Source: Promethearchaeota archaeon
GTDB lineage: Archaea; Asgardarchaeota; Lokiarchaeia; Sigyniarchaeales; SOKP01
Reading direction: 5' to 3'
NCBI GenBank assembly: GCA_004524385.1
Contig: SDNM01000132.1
Span: 1-5,271 of the forward strand
DNA: 5,271 nt
The notes beneath the pieces were generated by a model. That model was not told the origin of the DNA. It made no database searches and saw only the letters and a list, made by a program, of their open reading frames with translations. This document shows, in pieces, positions 1 through 5,271 of this stretch; within the stretch, counting starts at the first letter, position 1; every line of letters begins with the position of its first letter. Both the position numbers and the translations under genes were made by a program.

Positions 1-29
1 AACGGAATAAATAAATTTAATCTAAATTT

Positions 30-34
30 AGGTG
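30..34 (+). promoter_or_regulatory. Ribosome-binding site of the DUF362 gene
   Basis: AGGTG lies seven bases before the ATG at 42 and pairs with the CACCU of the archaeal anti-Shine-Dalgarno. It supports ATG 42 as the start and implies a leadered mRNA whose promoter is at or beyond the left edge. The AT-rich stretch at 7-20 resembles a TATA box, but a start of transcription about 25 bases downstream of it would cut off this site. Confidence 0.65.
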
Positions 35-41
35 TTTAAAA

Positions 42-1355
42 ATGTCAAGCAATAGTTCAGAAAGCGAAAAAGTCCAATTTGATGAAATAAAGGGAAAGAA
101 ATTACCCCAAAAATTTAATTATTTGAAGGATAAGGTGGCAATTGTCAAAGTAGACGATTATCAGCCTGAAAATATTAAAAATGCGCTAAAATCTATTTTT
201 GAATTATTAGAGATTAAAGATTTCTTCAATAAGAAATCTATTTTATTAAAACCTAACGCTCTCGCACCCTCCAAAAACGCGATGACACCACCAGAGCTCA
301 TAACAGAATTAATAAAATTCTTAAAAAATGAGACTAATACAAAAGAAATCGTTGTTGGTGATTCAACATTCACAAAAACAATTACGAGTTTAACTTTTAA
401 GAGGAGTAAAATTAAAGAAAAATGCGAGGAATTAGGTAGTAAAACCATTAATTTTTTCGAATCTGAAAGAATTAAGATTAAGTTGGATAATCCCCCTCAT
501 GAAATTGAAGAATATATCTATTTGCCAAAAGAAATATATGATGCAGATCTCATAATAAATTTACCTAAGTTAAAAACTCATGAAGGCTACGTTTATACTG
601 GAGCAATCAAGAATTTATTCGGGCTTTTAGCAAATAAAATGAGAATGCACATGACTCACAAAGATAAAACAGACTTTCAACGAATGCTAGCAGATATATA
701 CTTCGCTGTGGAGGAAACAAATGATAAAAATGTTCCAAAAGTTTTTACTATTATGGATGCCGTTATGGCAATGGAAGGGAAAGGTCCCAGAGCTGGAAAA
801 CCAAAAAAAATTGGTCTCATGATTGCCGGATTTAATCCTGCTGCGATAGATATTGTGGGCTATACTTTAATGAATGGAAATCCAAGTGATTTGGATGTTA
901 TTACTTCACTTGCCAATAGAACAAGTTTAATCATAGATATCAACCAATTAAAAATACTCGGTATTGATAATTATGAGGATTTTATCGTAAAGGATTTTAA
1001 GAAGCCAAAGATAGCTACGGTAAAGAAGGATCGTATTCCTAAAGAGGGCCTTCGTTCAAAAATAAGTGAAAAAATGACAAGAATTTCTATTAAAATAAAA
1101 CGCAAAAATTGTTTACTTTGTGAAGAATGCGTAAACCATTGTCCTGCTGAGGCATTGGAACGCAAGAATGACAAAATAATAGTTGATCGGGGCCAATGTA
1201 TTGAATGTTTTTGCTGTGGCGAAAGCTGTCCGAACGATGCAATAAGTGCAAAATTTTATCTATTTAGAATATTGCCAGTGATATTAGTAATCCTAGCAAT
1301 AGGAACTTTTGCTCTAATTTGGTTTTTACTTCAATTAATAACAAGTTTTTTCTAA
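42..1355 (+). CDS. DUF362 domain protein with 2x[4Fe-4S] ferredoxin domain and C-terminal membrane anchor
   Basis: This 437-residue protein is probably an iron-sulfur electron carrier or redox enzyme of unknown substrate. Residues about 30-310 carry DUF362-type signatures: LLKPN (68-72), VVGDS (104-108), INLPKLKTHEG (172-182), GAIKNLFG (187-194) and DAVMAMEGKGP (239-249). A ferredoxin module follows with two CxxCxxCxxxCP motifs, C357/360/363/367 and C386/389/392/396, enough for two [4Fe-4S] clusters; C391 is an extra cysteine inside the second motif. Residues about 406-429 form one hydrophobic helix ending three or four residues before the stop region, so the protein looks tail-anchored with its clusters presumably on the cytoplasmic side. 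There is no signal peptide; the first 25 residues are polar. The start is ATG 42, preceded by AGGTG. DUF362 is a domain of unknown function often fused to ferredoxin domains in archaea and anaerobic bacteria, so the family call is firm and the role is open. Confidence 0.9.
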   Translation: MSSNSSESEKVQFDEIKGKKLPQKFNYLKDKVAIVKVDDYQPENIKNALKSIFELLEIKDFFNKKSILLKPNALAPSKNAMTPPELITELIKFLKNETNTKEIVVGDSTFTKTITSLTFKRSKIKEKCEELGSKTINFFESERIKIKLDNPPHEIEEYIYLPKEIYDADLIINLPKLKTHEGYVYTGAIKNLFGLLANKMRMHMTHKDKTDFQRMLADIYFAVEETNDKNVPKVFTIMDAVMAMEGKGPRAGKPKKIGLMIAGFNPAAIDIVGYTLMNGNPSDLDVITSLANRTSLIIDINQLKILGIDNYEDFIVKDFKKPKIATVKKDRIPKEGLRSKISEKMTRISIKIKRKNCLLCEECVNHCPAEALERKNDKIIVDRGQCIECFCCGESCPNDAISAKFYLFRILPVILVILAIGTFALIWFLLQLITSFF

Positions 1356-1382
1356 ATTAATTTCACCCCCTAATCTTAAAAG

Positions 1383-1389
1383 TTTTTTT
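1383..1389 (+). terminator. T-tract terminator after the DUF362 gene
   Basis: Seven consecutive T, 28 bases after the TAA at 1353-1355, with no stem-loop before them. Archaeal RNA polymerase terminates at such tracts. A TATA-like box follows within 15 bases, consistent with the end of one unit and the start of another. Confidence 0.5.
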
Positions 1390-1401
1390 AATTATTATCT
1401 C

Positions 1402-1413
1402 ATAAATTTAAAT
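1402..1413 (+). promoter_or_regulatory. Putative TATA box of the HypE-like gene
   Basis: ATAAATTTAAAT centred about 37 bases before ATG 1445. With the usual archaeal spacing of about 25 bases, transcription would start near 1433-1437 and give a leader of only about ten bases. The absence of a Shine-Dalgarno sequence before ATG 1445 agrees with leaderless-type translation. The region is AT-rich throughout, so the exact box is uncertain. Confidence 0.4.
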
Positions 1414-1444
1414 TCTATTTTTCTCTTAATATAATGATAAATCG

Positions 1445-2488
1445 ATGAGAATTGACGATAAAAAATTTTCTATTGGCAAGCTTAAGCACGAATACTTAGC
1501 GAGAATGTTAAAGGATTTTGTCTCAGATTTGGAGGTTCACGATAATAGAGTAATTATGGGGTCAAAAATAGGAGAAGATGCTGCTGTTATTGATATGGGT
1601 GACAATTACTTAGTTGCGAAAACAGATCCTATAACCTTTACTACAGATGAGATTGGATATTATGCCGTAAATGTAAATGTAAATGATATTGTTTGTATGG
1701 GCGCGACGCCAAAATGGTTTCAATCCACAATTTTATTACCAGAAAGGGATACAACTGAAGAATTGGTTGAAAATATTTTTAAAAATATTCACGACACATG
1801 TGAATCTATGGAAATAACGGTAATTGGAGGGCATACTGAGGTAACTCCAGATCTTAATAGGCCAATAATTATTGGTAATTTATTAGGGGAAGTTGAAAAA
1901 GAAAAATTAGTAATTACATCTGGAGCAGAACCAGGAGATACCCTCGTTTTAACAAAAGGCATCTTTATTGAGGGAACCTCTATAATTGGGAGAGAAAAAG
2001 AAAAGGATTTAATAGAAAAAGGGGTAAATTCGGAATTTATTGAGAAATGTAAGAATTATCTCTATGATCCGGGTATAAGTGTCTTTCAAGATGCTCTTTT
2101 ATCTAATAAGCACTTTCAAATTAAAAGTTTTCACGATCCAACAGAGGGAGGTTTAGCATGCGGTATTGCGGAAATGACAATTGCTTCAAATACAGGTGTA
2201 TTAATAGAACAAGAAAAGATTAAAGTTTTACCTGAACCATTAAAATTAAGTAATATTTTTGATATAAATCCTATGGGTACAATATCTTCAGGTTCACTTC
2301 TTATTGCAATTGAAGATAAAGATGGAAGTGTTTCTGAATTAATAGATTTACTTAATAAAAACTCTATATTAGCATCAAAGATAGGTAAATTTACGTCTAA
2401 AGATAAAGGTCTCATAATAAAAGATAATAATGGAAAAAAAACCCCCATGGAATACTCCGAAACTGATGAGATAACCAAGATTTATTAA
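1445..2488 (+). CDS. AIR synthase-related protein, HypE-like
   Basis: This 347-residue protein belongs to the PurM/ThiL/SelD/HypE ATP-binding superfamily (AIRS plus AIRS_C domains). N-terminal signatures are GEDAAVI (43-49), KTDPITF (59-65), NDIVCMGATP (80-89) and IGGHTEV (127-133). The C-terminal domain shows EPGDTLVLTKG (162-172), HDPTEGGLACGIAEM (230-244) and NPMGTISSGSLLIAI (275-289). Overall it most resembles HypE, which dehydrates a carbamoyl-thiol to the cyanide ligand of [NiFe]-hydrogenase. True HypE carries that thiol on a C-terminal cysteine (PRIC-type end); here the protein ends DEITKIY with no cysteine, so a HypE reaction is unlikely. It also lacks the N-terminal Cys/Sec motif of SelD. 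It probably phosphorylates or activates an unknown substrate using ATP. ATG 1445 is chosen because the ATG at 1434 is out of frame. The stop overlaps the stop of the convergent mobB gene. Confidence 0.85.
   Translation: MRIDDKKFSIGKLKHEYLARMLKDFVSDLEVHDNRVIMGSKIGEDAAVIDMGDNYLVAKTDPITFTTDEIGYYAVNVNVNDIVCMGATPKWFQSTILLPERDTTEELVENIFKNIHDTCESMEITVIGGHTEVTPDLNRPIIIGNLLGEVEKEKLVITSGAEPGDTLVLTKGIFIEGTSIIGREKEKDLIEKGVNSEFIEKCKNYLYDPGISVFQDALLSNKHFQIKSFHDPTEGGLACGIAEMTIASNTGVLIEQEKIKVLPEPLKLSNIFDINPMGTISSGSLLIAIEDKDGSVSELIDLLNKNSILASKIGKFTSKDKGLIIKDNNGKKTPMEYSETDEITKIY
2434..2441 (-). terminator. Possible T-tract terminator for mobB, inside the HypE-like gene
   Basis: Eight A on the + strand read as eight T on the - strand, 44-51 bases beyond the mobB stop. 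Because the two convergent genes overlap, any mobB terminator must lie within the opposite gene, and this is the longest T run available there. A shorter T5 run at 2512-2516 could serve the HypE-like gene in the same way. Confidence 0.3.
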
Positions 2489-2994
2489 TCTATCTTAAAA
2501 ATTTCTAAGAATTTTTCAAACTCTTTCTGAATATCAATGATAGGAATATTTTGCTTAGCTTCTTTGCTCTCATTAATATCTTTTGAACAAATTAAGCCGG
2601 ATATCATCTTAACTTTATCGTTTAATTGGGATTCTAAATCCTTCCACTCTTTAATACACAGGATTATTGGATAATCTAGATTTCTAAAACCTTCAATAAA
2701 AACTATATCAATCTTATATGGACCATTTGTTAACCATTCTAATAATCTTTCTATACTAATTCTGTTTTTTAGAAATATTGTAGTCTCGTTATTAACATTT
2801 TTAGTTATAGAGAATTTTGCTCCTGCTTCCCCGTATTTAAAAGAATCCTTATTTTCTTCGTCAATTTGATGTTCGTGAATGTTTTTTACCACAGCTACTT
2901 CGTAATTCAAATTTTTCTTTAATAATTTTATGGCATTTAAGATAAAATGCGTCTTTCCAGAGCCAGAATAGCCGATTAGAGAAATAATCTTAAT
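2485..2994 (-). CDS. mobB: MobB, molybdopterin-guanine dinucleotide biosynthesis P-loop protein, with ATT start
   Basis: MobB is a GTP-binding adaptor that assists MobA in attaching GMP to molybdopterin to form the MGD cofactor of Mo/W enzymes such as formate and formylmethanofuran dehydrogenases. Read from ATT 2994 the protein has 169 residues, close to the 175 of E. coli MobB. It opens (M)KIISLIGYSGSGKT, a typical family N-terminus with Walker A GYSGSGKT at residues 8-15 (bases 2973-2950). Next come VVKNIHEHQID (matching the family's IKH..HH..D segment), KDSFKYGEAGA (the DS..(R)..AGA segment) and DIVFIEGFRN (Walker B-like, with the conserved EGF). There is no ATG, GTG or TTG in frame between the upstream stop at 3013-3015 and TTG 2910, and starting at 2910 would delete Walker A. 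An AGGT ribosome-binding site lies nine bases before the ATT. It is convergent with the HypE-like gene and divergent from the PIN gene. Family call is firm; the start is inferred. Confidence 0.85.
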   Translation of the reverse strand: MKIISLIGYSGSGKTHFILNAIKLLKKNLNYEVAVVKNIHEHQIDEENKDSFKYGEAGAKFSITKNVNNETTIFLKNRISIERLLEWLTNGPYKIDIVFIEGFRNLDYPIILCIKEWKDLESQLNDKVKMISGLICSKDINESKEAKQNIPIIDIQKEFEKFLEIFKID

Positions 2995-2997
2995 ATA

Positions 2998-3009
2998 TGA
3001 TCGACCTTT
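2998..3009 (-). promoter_or_regulatory. Ribosome-binding site supporting the ATT start of mobB
   Basis: The - strand reads AAAGGTCGATCA from 3009 to 2998. Its AGGT and GATCA parts both match the complement of the archaeal 16S tail (AGGTGATCA), with C at 3003 in place of the G and one extra base. AGGT (3007-3004) sits nine bases before ATT 2994, a normal spacing. This favours initiation at 2994 over the TTG at 2910. Confidence 0.5.
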
Positions 3010-3099
3010 AGATTAGTAATTTTTTAACTCTAAAGTAAAATAGAAAAAAATAAAATTTGAAGGTTTCTAATTCATTGTTTAAAAAATAAACACATATAT

Positions 3100-3122
3100 A
3101 TTACTTCAAATTACTTCAAATT
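3100..3122 (+). repeat. 10-bp tandem repeat next to a promoter
   Basis: The unit ATTACTTCAA occurs twice without mismatch (3100-3109 and 3110-3119), followed by ATT. The 10-bp period is about one helical turn, so both copies present the same face of the DNA. It sits directly upstream of the likely TATA box of the PIN-TPR gene, where TFB or a regulator would bind. It could be a regulator site or a chance duplication in AT-rich DNA. Confidence 0.6.
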
Positions 3123-3130
3123 AAATATAT
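3121..3130 (+). promoter_or_regulatory. Putative TATA box of the PIN-TPR gene
   Basis: TTAAATATAT ends 32 bases before ATG 3163. Standard spacing would put the transcription start near 3150-3156 and leave a leader of about ten bases. GTGA at 3155-3158 is at best a weak ribosome-binding site, so translation is probably close to leaderless. An alternative box is the ATATATATTA-like run at 3093-3102. Confidence 0.45.
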
Positions 3131-3162
3131 TTTTAAGGCAATCAATTTCTTAAAGTGAATTT

Positions 3163-5160
3163 ATGGTCGGGAAAAAGGAAAGAATTGTATTTGATGCTAA
3201 TTTCTTCATATGCATGAATCAAGTGAAAGCACGGGATATTTTAGGGAATCTGAATAAAGCAGGAAAGGATTTAAATTATGAATATTATATTTCCCGAGTG
3301 GTTTTTGATGAGATTAGAGCGCCTTCTACATTTAAGGAAAAATTTAAACGAATTATAAATATTGAAGAAATTAATGATTCTGAAATCGAACAGATAAAAA
3401 ATGATCTTGGAAAATATAAAATTCGATTCCCAGCTCAAGATCCAGATTTGTCTCTCATTGTAGTAAGCAAAAAATTATTGGATGAAGATGAGTCTTTACG
3501 TGTTCATTTGGTTACTGACGATTTTAAGTTGGCCAAAAACACTAATTTATTATATCGAGGGAAAATCAATATTCTCTCTCTTTCCAGCTTTCTTCTAAAA
3601 ATTCAGCGAACAGCGACAAAGGTACAAATGCGGAACTATTTCAAGAATATCTGGAAAAAAAGTTTAAATTATACACTCAGTTATATGATAGAACGCTCAA
3701 AAGTCTACCCTGCGGAAGCCAAAATCCAGTGGCTTATAGAACGTGCTGTACAAGTCACCGAAGACTCCATCATTACGAAAGATTGTCAATTTAGTGAAGA
3801 TAAAATTGTAAAATTTAAGATAGGACCAACTAAAGAGTATTCTGATGAAATAACAATCGCGGAAAAGTATATTGAAAATAAAACTCTCCCTGCAAGTGAA
3901 GAAGAAAAAGTTCAGGATATAATTAATTTCCTTGAAAATTTGAAGATTTCCCGCGAATATATCAAGCGTGCTAGAGAATCCATCGTTAAGAACGATTCAT
4001 CAACCGCTGTAAAATTCTTAAAGAGAGGAAATGGTTTTTTAGTATCTCTGCTTCAGCTTGCTTCAGGTCAATTGAAAAAACAAAAGGAGTATGAAATTGT
4101 AGAAACATTGATCTGTAGTGAAATAAGTAAGATGGAGTTTTTAAGAGCTTTTCTTCTCGTTTCTTTAGCCCGAATCAATACAGCGATTGATTCTCTGGAG
4201 AGAGCTGCCTTATTTTCAACGATTATTCATAATTTTCAAACCTGTCTTACATTGAATTATTTAAAAGCATTAATACAGTTATTTCATGGTTTTTATAAAT
4301 CTGCAATAATGCAGTATAATTTTACGGAGGAATTGGCTGATATTTATCAAGATGAGAAATTAAAATTAAAATGTCTTATAGGAAAAGCTATTGCTCTTTA
4401 TATTCAAGGAGGAGAAGGCGATGTAAATAATGCCGTGGGAATTATGGAAGAGATCTCAGAAATAAATCTTGAGGAAAATTTTTTAGATGCGATTATTGTA
4501 TTTACAGAACTAGGAGATTATTTCTTAGCATTGGGACATTCTCAAATTGCCACAAATCTTTACAATCAAGCCTTAGAGATAGCCGTTGATTATAAATTAG
4601 ACTTTAAAAGCGAAATTTTGATTGAAAAATTGAAAAGGGCATATATTGCTACCGTTATCAGCGGTTTTTCTGCAGAAGATATGGTTGATAAATTAGATTT
4701 ATTATTGGATAAAGCCTATTCCGTGAAAGATGTAGAAAAGTATAATGAGCAGATTAAAAAAATATCAAGTTTTAACATACTATTTTATACTCCCTTCGAA
4801 TATATCTCTGGAAAGAAAAAAATAATCCCTTACAATAAACTTCCGAATGAACTTCAGGAAGATTATTTGGAAGTTGTTCATTTTGAAAAATTGAGCGAAA
4901 AACAAAATCAAATTCTTTTTATAGTTTCACATTATGAATTAGGATTATTAGGGATTAAGTTAAAGACCGATGAAAATATAACAGGAATAGCCGAAAATTA
5001 TTCTGTGAAACTAAAACCTACTGCTAAAGTAAAAATTTATGAACCAGATGATGAGTTAAAAGATGCTTATTTAATACGTTGTATAATTGAAGTAACAGCC
5101 AAAAATCAATGCGAGATTATTTATACATTACCCTCTTTTTTCAAACAATTAAATCTCTAA
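3163..5160 (+). CDS. PIN-domain nuclease fused to TPR-like helical region
   Basis: A 665-residue protein and a probable metal-dependent ribonuclease. Residues about 6-150 form a PIN domain: VFDANFF gives D11, RVVFDEIR gives E50, DPDLSLIVVSKKL gives D95 (or D93) and LVTDDFKLAKN gives D119/D120. These are the four acidic positions expected of an active PIN fold, and the pattern resembles NOB1 and VapC. Most prokaryotic PIN proteins have about 130-160 residues, so some 500 residues are extra. Residues about 150-340 are helical and charged, broken by a short strand-like part near 200-240. About three TPR-like units follow (roughly 363-396, 398-432, 442-476), the clearest being LGDYFLALGHSQIATNLYNQALEIA. 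Residues about 535-665 look like a mixed alpha/beta domain that I do not recognise. No signal peptide or membrane helix is seen. No antitoxin-sized gene adjoins it, so it is unlikely to be a classical VapBC toxin. TPRs suggest protein partners; target and role are unknown. Confidence 0.8.
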   Translation: MVGKKERIVFDANFFICMNQVKARDILGNLNKAGKDLNYEYYISRVVFDEIRAPSTFKEKFKRIINIEEINDSEIEQIKNDLGKYKIRFPAQDPDLSLIVVSKKLLDEDESLRVHLVTDDFKLAKNTNLLYRGKINILSLSSFLLKIQRTATKVQMRNYFKNIWKKSLNYTLSYMIERSKVYPAEAKIQWLIERAVQVTEDSIITKDCQFSEDKIVKFKIGPTKEYSDEITIAEKYIENKTLPASEEEKVQDIINFLENLKISREYIKRARESIVKNDSSTAVKFLKRGNGFLVSLLQLASGQLKKQKEYEIVETLICSEISKMEFLRAFLLVSLARINTAIDSLERAALFSTIIHNFQTCLTLNYLKALIQLFHGFYKSAIMQYNFTEELADIYQDEKLKLKCLIGKAIALYIQGGEGDVNNAVGIMEEISEINLEENFLDAIIVFTELGDYFLALGHSQIATNLYNQALEIAVDYKLDFKSEILIEKLKRAYIATVISGFSAEDMVDKLDLLLDKAYSVKDVEKYNEQIKKISSFNILFYTPFEYISGKKKIIPYNKLPNELQEDYLEVVHFEKLSEKQNQILFIVSHYELGLLGIKLKTDENITGIAENYSVKLKPTAKVKIYEPDDELKDAYLIRCIIEVTAKNQCEIIYTLPSFFKQLNL

Positions 5161-5163
5161 ACC

Positions 5164-5169
5164 TTTTTT
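5164..5169 (+). terminator. T-tract terminator after the PIN-TPR gene
   Basis: Six T starting four bases after the TAA at 5158-5160, without a stem-loop before it, in the manner of archaeal termination. Confidence 0.4.
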
Positions 5170-5271
5170 AGGAAGATTCTTAAGAAAATTATCCCAATTA
5201 CAAAATGGATTCCTATGATTTCCGTAACTGTTTGTCACGCTGAGCAACCTGGTGTTTGTGGATAGCACAGC
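5170..5271. other. Right-edge region, no assignable gene
   Basis: Composition changes here: 5161-5225 is about 29% GC, while 5226-5271 is 50% GC (23 of 46 bases). On the - strand a frame is open from the edge to a TAG at 5213-5215 and reads CAIHKHQVAQRDKQLRKS, which is charged and protein-like. It could be the C-terminus of a convergent gene that starts outside the window. Another - strand frame stays open from the edge to a stop within the PIN gene's end. Neither matches a family I know, and a structured RNA is an alternative. The palindrome TTCTTAAGAA lies at 5177-5186. Confidence 0.2.

Larger units (their letters stand above)
2995..3162. other. Divergent intergenic region between mobB and the PIN-TPR gene
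   Basis: This 168-base, very AT-rich spacer must hold the promoters of both divergent genes. Going left it carries the mobB ribosome-binding site and an A/T stretch at 3019-3029 (GTTAAAAAATT on the - strand) that might be a TATA element. Going right it carries a TATA-like run at 3093-3102, a 10-bp tandem repeat at 3100-3122 and a second TATA-like run at 3121-3130. I see no small open reading frame or RNA gene in it. Confidence 0.6.

Noticed and set aside
161..448. Antisense open frame of 95 codons
   Set aside because: It lies wholly within the DUF362 gene on the other strand and shows no domain or initiation signal.
971..1174. Antisense open frame of 67 codons
   Set aside because: It is opposite the conserved ferredoxin-encoding part of the DUF362 gene and has no recognisable features.
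1667..1684. GTAAAT hexamer repeated three times
   Set aside because: It encodes VNVNVN within the conserved AVNVxVND segment of the family, so protein constraint plus AT-rich codon use explains it.
2131..2478. Antisense open frame of 115 codons
   Set aside because: It is opposite the conserved C-terminal domain of the HypE-like gene and is best explained as a shadow of its codon pattern.
1445..2488. Assignment as hypE, selD, thiL or purM
   Set aside because: The C-terminal cysteine of HypE and the N-terminal Cys/Sec motif of SelD are missing, and there are no pathway neighbours for ThiL or PurM. Only the superfamily level is supported.
2485..2910. mobB as a 141-residue gene starting at TTG 2910
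   Set aside because: The frame continues upstream and encodes the family's Walker A motif with normal spacing. The shorter version would lack the nucleotide-binding loop.
3100..3122. CRISPR-like or mobile-element repeat
   Set aside because: The units are 10 bp, directly adjacent and have no spacers; there are no cas genes or inverted termini.
3163..5160. VapC toxin of a toxin-antitoxin pair
   Set aside because: The protein is far too long, and no small antitoxin gene lies upstream or overlaps. The upstream gene is the divergent mobB.
5177..5186. TTCTTAAGAA palindrome as a terminator hairpin
   Set aside because: It has no loop, does not extend beyond ten bases and is not followed by a T run. 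It lies after the T6 tract and is likely chance.
5205..5271. tRNA or C/D-box guide RNA at the right edge
   Set aside because: No acceptor/T-arm pairing or CCA-type end is visible. CTGA at 5240-5243 fits a D box, but the only upstream C-box-like string (TATGATT) is a poor match.

Overview
The window is AT-rich (by eye roughly 30% GC) and looks archaeal. Three signals point that way: TATA-like boxes about 35-40 bases before two of the start codons, T-tract ends without stem-loops, and ribosome-binding sites of the AGGT(G) type that match the archaeal 16S tail. Low GC, a DUF362 ferredoxin-like protein, a HypE-like AIR-synthase paralogue and a large PIN-plus-TPR protein would fit an Asgard (Lokiarchaeia-like) genome. 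That placement is inference, because no marker gene is present.

Layout: (1) 42-1355 (+), a DUF362 protein with two [4Fe-4S] motifs and a C-terminal membrane anchor. (2) 1445-2488 (+), an AIR synthase-related, HypE-like ATP-binding protein that lacks the C-terminal cysteine of true HypE. (3) 2485-2994 (-), MobB, the P-loop GTP-binding protein of molybdenum/tungsten cofactor maturation. It is convergent with gene 2 and overlaps it by four bases at the stops. Its Walker A motif is encoded only if translation starts upstream of the first ATG/GTG/TTG-type start, most simply at an ATT codon at 2994. (4) 3163-5160 (+), a 665-residue protein with an N-terminal NOB1/VapC-type PIN nuclease domain, a long helical middle with about three TPR-like repeats, and an unrecognised C-terminal domain. 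It is transcribed divergently from mobB across a 168-base spacer.

Genes 1 and 2 share a strand but are separated by a T-tract and a new TATA-like box, so they are probably separate transcripts. Genes 1-3 share a loose theme of metal and redox cofactors (Fe-S, a hydrogenase-maturation-like ATPase, molybdopterin). The PIN-TPR gene appears to be its own unit. No gap exceeds 300 bases. The largest are 2995-3162 (divergent promoter region with a 10-bp tandem repeat) and 5161-5271 (T-tract, then a stretch that rises to about 50% GC at the window edge). I see no insertion sequence, CRISPR array, rRNA or tRNA.

The best candidates for something undescribed are the PIN-TPR protein and the non-canonical mobB start.
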